From NCBI GenBank assembly GCA_027943335.1, contig BSBK01004088.1:70001-134000 (forward strand): a stretch of DNA of 64,000 nt, read 5' to 3'. A model generated the notes under the pieces. It was not told where the DNA came from. It saw only the letters and a list, made by a program, of their open reading frames with translations, and searched no databases. The DNA comes from Chamaecyparis obtusa. Its lineage: Eukaryota > Streptophyta > Pinopsida > Cupressales > Cupressaceae. Positions 1 through 12,481 of the stretch are shown here, piece after piece (the first letter of the stretch is position 1; every line of letters starts with the position of its first letter). The position numbers and the translations under genes were made by a program.

Positions 1-3000
1 CTTCAATCTCCTTGATATCTGAACTAGTTACTGGAATACTCCACTGTGCTGCTGTGATCTCATCTTCAACACCTCCTTCATGATACTCTATCAAATCTGA
101 AATGTTAAACACTGGTGAAATATTCAGCTCACTAGGCAATTCTACCTCATATGCATTTCCTGAATCATGCTTCTTCAGTATCTTACATGGCCCAAACTTC
201 TTCATTTTCAACTTGTTATATGTACCAACCGGAAACCACTCCTTCCGCAAATGAACCATGACTTCATCGCCAACCTGAAATTCCTTATGCCTCCTTTTTT
301 CATCTGCCTTAGCCTTATACTGCGCATTCATCTTGTTAATATGCTTCCTCACCTCCTCATGGATGTTCTTCAAGTGTTCTGCAAAATCTTCAGCTTCAGC
401 ACTACTTATTTCTCCTTTATCTATCTTTCTCAATTCAGATGCATTTCTTGGACTACTTCCATATACAATCTGGAATGGTGATTTACCAGTGCTCCTGTTG
501 ACAGAATTATTGTATGCAAATTCTGCCTGTGGTACAATCAAATCCCATCCTGCTGGTTTATCTCCAACCAAACATCTCAGCAAATTTCTCAAACTTCTAT
601 TCACCACCTCTGTCTGTCCATCAGTCTGTGGACGATGTGATGAACTGAACTTCAAATCTGTATTCAACTTTTTTCACAATGTACGCCAGAAATATCCAAC
701 AAACTTGGTGTCCCGATCTGAAACTATGGTCTTTGGCAAACCATGAAGTCTCACTACTTCTCTGAAAAATAATTATGCTACATGAACAGCATAATTAGTC
801 TTCTTGCAGGGAATGAAATGTGCCATCTTTGAAAATCTGTCAACCACCACAAAAATTGAATCGTGTCCCCGCTGTGTCCTCGGTAAACCATGAACAAAGT
901 CCATGCTGATATCCTCCCAAGGCTTCTCTGGTATGGGTAATGGCTGATACAACCCTGTATTCTGCTTCACTCCTTTCGCTATCTGACATACTCTACAACT
1001 CTGTACAAACTTCTTCACATCTTACTGCAACTGTGGCCAATAATAATTCTCACTAACCAAATCAAAGGTTTTTTCATGACCAAAATGTCCAGCCAATCCT
1101 CCGCTATGCTTCTCATTGATGAGATTCTCCCTCATAGAACTTCATGGAATGCACAATTGACTCCCTTTGAATAGCATATCATCCTGGATGATGAAATCCA
1201 GCCACTTCGTCCTGTCTAGAGTAACAGGTTCTGTACAAGCTTTCCAAGCTTCACCAAAATCAGGATCCTCTGGATACAAATTCTTGAGTTCCTTGAACCC
1301 AACCACTTCAATCTGCATTTCTGTCAGCAATAGTTGCCTTCTACTAAGAGCATCTGCAACCCTATTAGACTTTTCACTCCTGTGTTTCAAAACAAATGTA
1401 TAACTCTGCAAAAACTCAACCCATTTCAAATGCCTTTGATTCAATTTTCCTTGACTATTCAAATATTGCAAAGCTTGATGATCAGTATATAAAACAAACT
1501 CATTAGGAAGTAGATAATGTCTCCACTTCTTTAATTCCTGAACTATAGCATAAAATTCCTGATCATAAACATAATACTTCCTCTTGGCATCATTTAACTT
1601 CTCACTGAAATAAGCAATAGGTTTACCTTCTTGACTCATAACAGCTCCTATTGCAGTACCACTAGCATCACAATCTACTTGAAACACCTTATTAAAATCT
1701 GGAAGTGCTAAAACAGGTTGTTCTGTAACTTTTTGTTTCAACAATTGAAAACTCTTTTCTGCCCCATTAGTTCACTTAAACTCTTTTCTATCCCCTCTCA
1801 TTGTTTCAATCAAGGGTCCACAAATACTGCTAAAATTTTTGATAAACTTTCTGTAAAAGCTAGCTAGACCATGAAAAGATCTTACCTCAGTAGCACTCCT
1901 TGGAGTAGGCCATTCAAGGATAGCCTGTACCTTCTCTGGGTCCATTTTTAGACCTTCTGCTGAAACTACAAATCCCAAATACACTAACTCTTTCTTCACA
2001 AAACTGCACTTCTTCAAATTAATCAACAATTTTTCTTCTCTCAATTTCTCAAATACCATACGAATATGCATCATATGCTCATCCAATGTCTTACTAAAGA
2101 TCAAAATATCATCTAGGTAAACAATGACAAACTTACTCAGAAATTCTTTCAGAACCTTGTTCATGAGCCGCATGAAAGTGCTTGGTGCATTGGTTAGCCC
2201 AAAAGGCATGACTAACCACTCATACAGTCCTTCCTTTGTCTTGAAGGCAGTCTTCCATTCATCTCCTTCTCTGATCCGAATTTGATGATATCCACTTTTC
2301 AGATCTATCTTTGAAAAATACACAGCTCCACTCAAACAGTCTATAATATCATCCATTCGTGGCAATGGAAACCTGTACTTGATTGTGATCTTGTTTATTA
2401 CCCTAGAATCTGTACACATCCTCCATTCTCCATTCTTCTTTGGTGCTAATACCGCTGGTACAGCACAGGGACTCAGACTCTCATGGATCAATCCTTTCTG
2501 TAGCAGTTCATGTACTTGTCTGTTCAACTCCTCACTTTCTGCAGGTGTCATTCTGTGTGCTGCTTTATTCGGAAAACTCGCTCCTGGGATCAAGTTCATC
2601 TGATGACTAATCTTCCTGATTGGTGGTAATCCATCAGGCACGTTATCGGATACAATATCATGAAACTCATTCAACAAATTTGCAACTTCTACATGAACAT
2701 ATTCTACTTCCTCTTTACAAGCTTTTGGAATTAAAGCAAAACATACATGCTCATGCCTCATACCATCTGAGAATTTCCTTCCATCAACAAATGTTATTCT
2801 TGCATTACCACATACCTTTTCTTCAGTCTCCTTCAATGGTTTTAGCTTATGTCGCACTCCATCCTTTGTCAGCGAATAGGTATTCGCACGACCATCATGT
2901 ACAGCACATCTGTCAAACTGCCATGGTCTACCCAACAACATATGACATGCATCCATAGATATGATATCACACAATACCTCATCTTGGTATCCGCCAATCT

Positions 3001-4357
3001 TGAACTTCACCAGGCATTGTTCATTGACCATGACCTTGTGGTCATCCTGTACCCAGGCAATCCGATATGGATGTGGGTGTTTCTGTCTCTTGAACTTCAA
3101 CTTTGTCACCATCTCTTCTGACACCAAATTGTCAGTGCTTCCACTATCAATAATCACATCACAACATTTACCTTCAGACTTGCAGCCGGTGCGAAACAGG
3201 CTCCTCCTTTGCTCAGGTTCATTCTCACCACTCAACAGAACTCTCCTGTTAATCAACGTTTCTCCTTTTTCAGCATCTTCAGAATTTGATGATCTAGCAT
3301 CTTCATCTACATGTGCAACTCTGGCCTGGCCTTCATTTCTCCTGTCTGTTCTGCCTTGGCACTGAGGACATTCAAATGCCCTATGACCTTCTTCTCCACA
3401 GTGAAAACATGTTCCATGGAAGCCACCTCTTCTAGATCCTTGTCCTCTTCCTCTCTGATCTCTATTATTCTGATCCTGGAAGCGATTGAAATTATTTCCT
3501 CACTGATCCTGACTGCTACTGGCCTCATCCTTCTTGTTCAGATCTTCATTTCGGCCACCATATGACCATCCACCAGATCATCCACTGCGACCTCTTCTGT
3601 TTTGTCTGCTCTCAGACTTCTTGTTCAGCTTTTCCTCTACTTTTAGGGCAAACTGGTATGCCTCTTCAATACTATTCATTCGAACCAGATTCAGCTCCTC
3701 CTGAATGCTTGGCCTTAACCCATTAAGGTATCGGACAACTTTCTCCTTATCAGCTTCTGCATGGCCTGTTCTAATGAGAAGTCGATAGAACTCCTCTGTA
3801 TACTCCTGAAGAGATCTTCCTGCTTGCTTCAAACTCTGCATTTTCTTCAGTAGGTCAAGCTCATAATCAACAGGAATGAACTGTCACTTCAATTTATCCA
3901 CCATCCGATCCCATCTTGTGATTTTATCTTTCCCCCTTCTATTTCGCTCCAATTGAATTTCTTGCCACCAGATCTTCGCATGACCTTTCAGTCTGGCCTT
4001 CGTAAATTTGACCCTATCAGGATCCTCAACATCTTCATACTCAAAGTATTCTTCACATTCATTGATCTAGTCGATCAATTCCTCTGGGTTAAGATTTCCA
4101 AAAAATGTAGGAACCTCAATCTTAAGTCTTTTCCCAATCTTGGAAATCACCCGAAAAAGTCTTCCTTCCTCTTGGTTCACAATTTCAACTTCTCCTTCTT
4201 GATATTCTTCTTCAGCTTCATGCTCACTTTCATCTCTGACATTAAGATTCATTCCTCTACGAATCTCTTCTTGCAATGCTCGCACTTGTCTCTACAGCTC
4301 TCTAACCTCAGGTGTTACAACACCAGCTCTTTTGCCACGTTCCCTTCGTGGAGGTAT
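1..4357 (-). pseudogene. Chromovirus gag-pol, copy A, decayed and cut by window edge
   Basis: A Ty3/gypsy polyprotein reads from 4357 downward in a single frame. Visible parts in order: gag (4357-3500) with zinc knuckle CFHCGEEGHRAFEC near 3400; protease with DSGS (near 3150); reverse transcriptase with intact YLDD (near 2120); RNase H with TDHQAL (near 1480); integrase with HHCC finger (near 1000-1100) and VVDRF and SDRD acidic residues. The chromodomain is cut off by the window edge. The frame is kept throughout but is broken by in-frame stops, for example at 1771 (TGG to TGA), 1141 (CGA to TGA) and 772. The gag start that is ATG in copy B reads ATA here (4355-4357). The longest open part is 3256-1772. 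Not functional. Confidence 0.9.
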
Positions 4358-4441
4358 TTTCGCGATGCGCGCTGAAACCCTAGCCACGGTCCTGGTGCAA
4401 ACTACCTCACAATCGACGATCTGTTTACACACTCAAGAACT

Positions 4442-4456
4442 CTTGCTCTAATACCA
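4442..4456 (-). other. Primer binding site, copy A
   Basis: The minus strand reads TGGTATTAGAGC two bases inside the LTR. The family form in copies B and C is TGGTATCAGAGC, the common plant site complementary to the 3' end of initiator methionine tRNA. Copy A has one C to T change. Confidence 0.8.
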
Positions 4457-4458
4457 CT

Positions 4459-5303
4459 TAATGAAGGGTGCTGCCCTTAATACCACAAACACATAACAGA
4501 AATAGAGAAACAACAACAATATGCAAGAACAGAAAATTGGCTTCTTATTATCTCCACAAATGTGGAATTACAAACTTTCAGAATTACAATATGCAAAGCC
4601 ACATGGGCATTCCCTTACAATATTCTATAGGACAAAGCCTCGAACTATTACCCAGAACAATTCTGAACTGCCTAAGACAATAATAGAGCCTTCCTTATAT
4701 AGGCAATTTCCACCGCCCGAGAAGGTTCCAGAAATTTAGCCCTAAGGGCCAACCGAACTTAGAATTATTTTATTTTTCAATTTATTACATCAAAGTCGGC
4801 TCAAGATAACCTTTGAAACCCAAACAGAAATTTTGAAAAAAATTATTTTTCGCCATTTCGGGTGGCCCAACTTCCGAAGACCATAGCTCATCACCCGTTG
4901 ACCCGCTCGGCTATTATAACCCCATTTTGAAAACGCCATGAAGCGCTCTACAGGCTTGACTCGTGCAAGCACTTATCACCCAAATTTTCGACCTCATCTG
5001 AGGCTTCTAAAGCCTTCAAAACTGAGTTCAAAGTTTCTGTACCCTACTGCCAATACCGAAAATCTTCAATATCTTCAAAACTACACCTGATCTAGCCATG
5101 AAACTTTGCTGGCAGACTTATATGACCAAAATGAACCTCCAAGAAAGAAATCAGATCATTCTGAGCACATACGAAAATTACCAAAAAAATAGTAACTTTT
5201 CATAAATAGCAGCTCTGCACAAAATAGCCCTTATTGAATATAAAAACAGAAATATTTTTGGGTGATGCAAGATTGCTCTTACACCCAGGATGCTCCTGCA
5301 TCA
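4459..5303 (-). repeat. Chromovirus LTR shared by copies A and B (845 bp)
   Basis: On the minus strand it starts TGATGCAGGAGCATCC and ends CACCCTTCATTA; the better preserved copy C ends CATCA, giving a TGATG...CATCA terminal inversion. A TATA box (plus strand ttccttatatagg, 4691-4703) is conserved in all four LTRs here and is the likely core promoter. The first 41 bases form an imperfect hairpin, TGATGCAGGAGC against GCAATCTTGCATCA. It ends copy B and begins copy A. Confidence 0.9.
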
Positions 5304-5341
5304 GACATCCAGGGTAATTTGAGAAGTGACCCTATCATGAC

Positions 5342-8300
5342 TCAGGTGTGCAGAGGAAAACCAAGACGGTTAACCTCCTCCTTTGTTAGCCATGATGAAT
5401 CTTCAACAGGTCATCCTTTCCATTTGACCAAATATTCTTCATATGTCCTGTTCTTTATGCTTCTGCCAACACGACTGTCCAGTATGTCTTCAATCTCCTT
5501 GATATCTGAACTAGTTACTAGAATATTCCACTGTGCTGCTGTGATCTCATCTTCAACACCTCCTTCATGATACTCTGTCAAATCTGAAATGTTAAACACT
5601 GGTGAAATATTCAGCTCACTAGGCAATTCTACCTCATATGCATTTCCTGAATCATGCTTCTTCAGTATCTTACATGGCCCAAACTTCTTCATTTTCAACT
5701 TGTTATATGTACCAACCGGAAACCGCTCCTTCTGCAAATGAACCATGACTTCATCGCCAACCTGAAATTCCTTATGTCTCCTTTTCTCATCTGCCTTAGC
5801 CTTATACTGCGCATTCATCTTGTTAATATGCTTCCTCACCTCCTCATGGATGTTCTTCAAGTGTTCTGTAAAATCTTCAGCTTCAGCACTACTTATTTCT
5901 CCTTTATCTATCTTTCTCAATTCAGATGCATTTCTTGGACTACTTCCATATACAATCTGGAATGGTGATTTACCAGTGCTCCTGTTGACAGAATTATTGT
6001 ATGTAAATTCTGCCTGTGGTAAAATCAAATCCCATCCTACTGGATTATCTCCAACCAAACATCTTAGCAAATTTTCCAAACTTCTATTCACCACCTCTGT
6101 CTATCCATCAGTCTGTGGATGATGTGATGAACTGAACTTCAAATCTATCTTCAACTTTTTCCACAATGTACGCCAGAAATATCCAACAAACTTAGTGTCC
6201 CGATCTGAAACTATGGTCTTTGGCAAACAATGAAGTCTCACTACTTCTCTGAAAAATAATTCTGCTACATGAACAACATCATTAGTCTTCTTGCAAGGAA
6301 TGAAATGTGTCATCTTTGAAAATCTGTCAACCACCACAAAAATTGAATCGTGTCCCCGCTGTGTCCTCGGTAAACCAAGAACAAAGTCCATGCTGATATC
6401 CTCCCAAGGCTTCTCTGGTATGGGTAATGGCTGATACAACCCTGTATTCTGCTTCACTCTTTTCGCTATCTGACATACTCTACAACTCTGTACAAACTTC
6501 TTCACATCTTGTTGCAACTGTGGCCAATAATAATTCTCACTAACCAAACCAAGGATCTTGTCACGACCAAAATGTCCAGCCAATCCTCCGCTATGCTTCT
6601 CCTTGATGAGATTCTCCCTCATAGAACTTCGTGGAATGCACAATTGACTCCCTTTGAATAGCATATCATCCTGGATGATGAAATCCAGCCACTTCATCCT
6701 GTCTAGAGTAACAGGTTCTGTACAAGCTTTCCAAGCTTCACCAAAATCAGGATCCTCTGGATACAAATTTTTGAGTTCCTTGAACCCAACCACTTCAATC
6801 TGCATTTCTGTCAGCAATAGTTGCCTTCTACTAAGAGCATCTACAACCCTATTAGACTTTCCACTCCTGTGTTTCAAAACAAATGTATAACTCTGCAAAA
6901 ACTCAACCCATTTCAAATACCTTTGATTCAATTTTCCTTGACTATTCAAATATTGCAAAGCTTGATGATTAGTATACAAAAAAAACTCATTAGGAAGTAG
7001 ATAATGTCTCCACTTCTTTAATTCTTGAACTATAGCATAAAATTCCTGATCATAAACAGAATACTTCCTCTTAGCATCATTTAACTTCTCACTGAAATAA
7101 GCAATAAGTTTACCTTCTTGGCTCATAACAGCTCCTATTGTAGTACCAGTAGCATCACAATCTACTTGAAAAACCTTATTAAAATCTGGAAGTGCTAAAA
7201 CAGGTTGTTCTGTAACTTTTTGTTTCAACAATTGAAAACTCTTTTCTGCCCCATTAGTCCACTTAAACTCTTTTCTATCCCCTCTCATTGTTTCAGTCAA
7301 GGGTCCACAAATACTGCTAAAATTTTTGATAAACTTTCTGTAAAAGCTAGCTAGACCATGAAAAGATCTTACCTCAGTAGCACTCCTTGGAGTAGGTCAT
7401 TCAAGGATAGCCTGTACCTTCTCTGGGTCCATTTTTAGACCTTCTGCTGAAACTACAAATCCCAAATACACTAACTCTTTCTTCACAAAACTGCACTTCT
7501 TCAAATTAATCAACAATTTCTCTTCTCTCAATTTCTCAAATACCATACGAATATGCATCATATGCTCATCCAATGTCTTACTAAAGATCAAAATATCATC
7601 TAGGTAAACAATGACAAACTTACCTAGAAATTCTTTCAGAACCTTGTTCATGAGCCGCATGAAAGTGGTCGGTGCATTGGTTAGCCCAAAAGGCATGACT
7701 AACCACTCATACAGTCCTTCCTTTGTCTTGAAGGCAGTCTTCCATTCATCTCCTTATCTGATCTGAATCTGATGATATCCACTTTTCAGATCTATCTTTG
7801 AAAAATACACAGCTCCACTCAAACAGTCCATAATATCATCCATTCATGGCAATGGAAACCTGTACTTGATTGTGATCTTGTTTATTGCCCTAGAATCTGT
7901 ACACATCCTCCATTCTCCATTCTTCTTTGGTGCTAATACCGCTGGTACAGCACAGGGACTCAGACTCTCATGGATCAATCCTTTCTATAGCAGTTCATGT
8001 ACTTGTCTGTTCAACTCCTCACTTTCTGCAGGTGTCATTCTGTGTGCTACTTTATTCGGCAAACTCGCTCTTGGGATCAAGTCCATCTGATGACTGATCT
8101 TCCTGATTGGTGGTAATCCATCAGGCACGTTATCAGATACAATATCCAGAAACTCATTCAACAAATTTGCAACTTCTACAGGAACATCTTCTACTTCCTC
8201 TTTACCAGCTTTTGGAATTAAAGCAAAACATACATGCTCATGCCTCATACCATCTAGGAATTTCCTTCCATCAACAAATGTTATTCTTGCATTACCACAT

Positions 8301-9850
8301 ACCTTTTCTTCAGTCTCCTTCAATGGTTTTAGCTTATGTCGCACTCCATCCTTTGTCAGGGAATAGGTATTCGCATGACAATCATGTACAACACATCTCT
8401 CAAACTGCCATGGTCTACCCAACAACATATGACATGCATCCATAGATATGATATCACACAATACCTCATCTTGGTATCCGCCAATCTTGAACTTCACCAG
8501 GCATTGTTCATTGACCATGACCTTGTGGTCATCCTATATCCAGGCAATCCGATATGGATGTGGGTGTTTCTATCTCTTGAACTTCAACTTTGTCACCATC
8601 TCTTCTGACACCAAATTGTCAGTGCTTCCACTATCAATAATCACATCACAACATTTACCTTCACACTTGCACCTGGTGCGAAACAGGCTCCTCCTTTGCT
8701 CAGGTTCATTCTCACCACTCAACAGGACTCTCCTGTTAATCAACGTTTCTCCTCTTTCAGCATCTTCAAAATTTGATGATCTAGCATCTTCATCTACATG
8801 TGCAACTCTAGCCTGGCCTTCATTTCTCCTGTCTGTTCTGCCTTGGCACTGAGGACATTCAAATGCCCTATGACCTTCTTCTCCACAGTGAAAACATGTT
8901 GCATGGAAGCCACCTCTTCCAGATCCTTGTCCTCTTCCTCTTCCTCTCTGATCTCTATTATTCTGATCCTGGAAGTGATTGAAATTATTTTCTCGCTAAT
9001 TCTGACTGCTACTGGCCTCATCCTTCTTGTTCGGTTCTTCATTTCGGCCACCATATGACCGTCCACCAGATCGTCCACTGCGACCTCTTCCGTTTTGTCT
9101 ACTCTCAAACTTCTTATTCAGCTTTTCCTCTACTTTTAGGACAAACTGGTATGCCTCTTCAATACTATTCATTCGAACCAGATTCAGCTCCTCCTGAATG
9201 CTTGGCCTTAACCCATTAAGGTATCGGACAAATTTCTCCTTATCAGCTTCTGCATGGCCTGTTCTGATGAGAAGTCGATAGAACTCATCTGTATACTCCT
9301 GAAGAGATCTTCCTGCTTGCTTCAAACTCTGCATTTTCTTCAGTAGGTCAGGCTCATAATCAACAGTAATGAACTGTCGCTTCAATTTATCCACCATCCG
9401 ATCCCATCTTGTGATTTTATCTTTCCCCCTTCTATTTCGCTCCAATTGAATTTCTTGCCACCAGATCTTCGCATGACCTTTCAGTCTGGCCTTCGCAAAT
9501 TTGACCCTATCAGGATCCTCAACATCTTCATACTCAAAGTATTCTTTACATTCATTGAACTAGTCGATCAATTCCTCTGGGTTAAGATTTCTAGAAAATG
9601 TAGGAACCTCAATCTTAGGTCTTTTCCCAATTTTGGAAATCGCCCGAAAAAGCCTTTCTTCCTCCTGGTTCACAATTTCAACTTCTCTTTCTTGATATTC
9701 TTCTTCGGCTTCATCCTCACTTTCGTCTCTTACATTAAGATTCATTCCTCTACGAATCTCTTCTTGCAATGCTCGCACTTGTCTCTGCAGCTCTCTAACC
9801 TCAGGTGTTACAACACCAGCTCTTCCGCCACGTTCCCTTCGTGGAGGCAT
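5342..9850 (-). pseudogene. Chromovirus gag-pol polyprotein, copy B, stop-riddled
   Basis: A single frame of about 1502 codons runs from the ATG at 9850 (MPPRRERGG) to a TGA at 5342. Order: gag with basic Arg-rich segment and CCHC knuckle (to about 8850); protease (DSGS, near 8640); reverse transcriptase with YLDD (near 7600); RNase H; integrase with HSGGLAGH...CRVCQ finger, VVDRF, SDRD and TEVVNR; C-terminal chromodomain (EDILDSRVG...EEYLVKWKG, then PVEDSSW). There is no frameshift, only in-frame stops at 9559, about 8995, 8580, 8537, 7984, 7846, 7756, 7396, 6100 and inside the chromodomain near 5410. Most are TGG, CAG or CGA turned to stop. The RNase H TDHQAL Asp is Asn here (TNHQAL). Not functional. 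Confidence 0.92.
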
Positions 9851-9934
9851 TTTCACGATGCGCGCTGAAACCCTAGCCACGGTCCTGGTGCAAACTGTCT
9901 CACAATCGGTGATCTGTTTACACACTCAAGAACT

Positions 9935-9949
9935 CCTGCTCTGATACCA
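9935..9949 (-). other. Primer binding site, copy B
   Basis: Minus-strand TGGTATCAGAGCAGG lies two bases inside the LTR end and matches the usual plant initiator-Met tRNA site. It sets the orientation of the element and its 5' LTR. Confidence 0.85.
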
Positions 9950-9951
9950 CT

Positions 9952-10796
9952 TAATGAAGGGTGCTCCCCTTAATACCACAAACACATAACAGAAATAGAG
10001 AAACAACAACAATATGCAAGAACAAAAAATTGGCTTCTTATTATCTCCACAAATGTGGAATTACAAACTTTCAGAATTACAATATGCAAAGCCACATGGG
10101 CATTCCCTTACAATATTCTGTAGGACAAAGCCTCGAACTATTACCCATAACTATTCTGAACTGCCTAAGACAATAATACAGCCTTCCTTATATAGGCAAT
10201 TTCCACCGCCCGAGAAGGTTCCAGAAATTTAGCCCTAAGGGCTGACCGAACTTAGAATTATTTTATTTTTCAATTTATTACATCAAATTCAGCTCAAGAT
10301 AACCTTTGAAACCCGAACAGAAATTTTGAAGAAAATTATTTTTCGCCATTTCGGGTGGCCCAACTTCCGAAGACCATAAGTCATCACCCGTTGACCCGCT
10401 CGGCTATTATAACCCCATTTCGAAAATGCCACGAAGCTCTCTACAGGCTTAACCCACGCAAGCACCCGTCACCCAAATTTTTGACCTCATCCGGGGCTTG
10501 TAAAGCCTTCAAAACTGAGTTTGAAGTTTCTGTACCATGCTGCCAATACCGAAAATCTTCAATATCTTCAAAACTACACCTTATCTAGCCATGAAACTTT
10601 GCTGGCAGACTTATATGACCAAAATGAACCTGCAAGAAAGAAATCAGATCATTCTGAGCACATACGAAAATTACCAAAAACATAGTAACTTTCCATAAAT
10701 AGCAGCTCTGCACAAAATAATCCTTATTGAATATAAAAACAGAAATATTTTTGGGTGATGCAAGATTGCTCTTACACCCAGGATGCTCCTGCATCA
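9952..10796 (-). repeat. 5' LTR of chromovirus copy B (845 bp)
   Basis: Same ends as the 4459-5303 LTR, with TATA at 10184-10196 (plus-strand coordinates). Its outer end at 10796 lies two bases from the 3' LTR end of element D (10799), so the array was inserted at, or recombined into, the very edge of D. Confidence 0.9.
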
Positions 10797-10798
10797 CC

Positions 10799-12329
10799 TG
10801 TCAATATTTCCTTGGTAGAGGCTCCCAAGGACATGAAATCATGCTAGAAAAACTACCAGGATCATCCTCATAAAATCTCACTTGCAACCAAGCTAGAAAC
10901 GACCAAAAATGGTCCTACAATATGGCTCTTTCGGTGCGCTGTCTCCTAACCATGTAGAAAAACCCTCGAAAAGATTTCAATTTGAAATAAAATGGCTACA
11001 TCAGGGCATGAGACAACAAATCAACGGTTATAAATCAAACTAAGACCAACTTTATAACTTGACTGTCAAATCTTATCTTCTTCTAGCTTCATGTCTTAAC
11101 TCAATAGAAATTCAGGGAACACGCGACTAAGGCCATTTTCCAAGTCATGACACATTTGCCTTAACCATAGTCTAGCTCAGAGAACATGCAAACAAAGGCT
11201 TTTGCTGAACCATGAAATCATTGTCTAACTTGGGGTATCATTATGAGAATAAGCGAACACAAGCCCTCACTGAGTCACTGAAAGATTTTTAAACTTGAGT
11301 TATCATTTGGAGAATTAGCAACTACAGGCTATCTCCCAATCCCTGAATGTTTCATGTTACCACCAATTTATTTAGAGATTCAAAGACTGCTGCATTCGCT
11401 TATCCACCAGATCATTTAGAGCATCGCCATTTTATTACGAGAATAAGTGAACAAAGGGAAAACACTTGAGCCACCAAATCACTGAATCATTTTGACCACT
11501 ATCTTTTCATCTTGAGAATCAGCAACTAAAGAGAAATACACCATAACTTTTCCTTATTCACCAAGTCGCTGAGTATTTGGAACTTTCACTAAAAGGCTCA
11601 AAGATCACATGAACACACATTCGCTAAATTGCTAGGTGACTTACAACATCGCCACTTTATCCGGAGATCACACGACTGAAGGAAACATAACCTAACATTT
11701 CTTCATTTGCTAAGTTGCTAGACAATAAGATGTAACCGCCAGGTATTAAGCGAACAGGAGAACACTGAAGTCAGGCAATCGCTAGATTAGAAGGATAATC
11801 GCTTGAGGACTTGGAGAATACATGACTACAAGGAAAGATAACCGCTGTGCCAAGTCACTAGATGTTGGGGGCTAAATGGTCAGGAACAGGAGAAAACATG
11901 AACACCATGTTCGCCGAATCATGGAAAGAAAAATGCCAAACATCGGAGGACTAGGAGAACTAGCAACTAACATAAAACATGACAAAGGCCTGCTACACTT
12001 GCTAAGTCACTGAATAGTAAATAGACATGAGACTTCGTTAAGAGATTCAATGAACACAGGAAGGAAATAGTCACGTGTAGGAAGGAAAACCTAAGTGGCC
12101 CGAAAAGGTAATGAAGAAATAGAACAAGGCTAGGGAAAACTAGGGTTTTTTTTAATTTTGAAGGCATACAAAGGGATTTTACCCTAGTTCTTAGGGTTTT
12201 CTACAATTTTGACCAAACTTGAACCCTAAAGACATGAAAAATATGTAGAGGGATTCAACACAAAAAACTAGGAAGACACAAAAACTTCAAAATTTCAGGA
12301 GGGATAGGAAAAAATAGAGAAAACTATCA
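10799..12329 (-). repeat. 3' LTR of element D (1531 bp)
   Basis: Matches 26835-28358 along its length. On the minus strand it starts TGATAGTTTTC and ends GATATTGACA or close to it. The middle (about 11060-11960) is made of degenerate units of about 100 bp that repeat phrases such as gagaataagcgaac and cactgagtcactgaa, so the LTR itself has internal tandem structure. Confidence 0.85.
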
Positions 12330-12481
12330 ATAGTGGCTCATACTTGGGGACATGTATCTCCTACAAATACAATGAGTAAGCTAGAATCTCCTGGAAGAGC
12401 AGACCAAATCAAAACTTTGACCCAAAAACAACATGACTATACAGAGGAAAACCTAAACTACTGCTCATGGAAAAAGATACT
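12330..12481 (-). other. 3' untranslated stretch of element D
   Basis: This lies between the integrase end and the 3' LTR. No clean polypurine tract is visible next to the LTR. Confidence 0.5.

Larger units (their letters stand above)
1..10796 (-). mobile_element. Tandem chromovirus array (copies A and B) sharing one LTR
   Basis: Seen: on the minus strand the order is LTR (9952-10796), internal region (5304-9951), LTR (4459-5303), internal region running off the left edge. Only one LTR separates the two internal regions, and matching points are about 5.49 kb apart. Each internal region carries an initiator-Met-type primer binding site and one gag-protease-RT-RNase H-integrase-chromodomain frame. 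Known: a C-terminal chromodomain marks Ty3/gypsy chromoviruses. Inference: unequal recombination between LTRs made the array. The far-left end is outside the window, so the target duplication cannot be checked. Copy C at 17911-24293 belongs to the same family. Confidence 0.9.

Noticed and set aside
2379..3365. Plus-strand open frames over the retrotransposon internal regions (also at 7866-8852 and 21809-22531)
   Set aside because: They are antisense shadows of the minus-strand gag-pol frames and recur at the same places in each copy only because the DNA is repeated.
3307..3528. Minus frame rich in Glu/Ile/Arg, seen also at 8794-9108 and 22306-22581
   Set aside because: Alternative frame of the gag basic/zinc-knuckle region; the true frame carries the CCHC knuckle.
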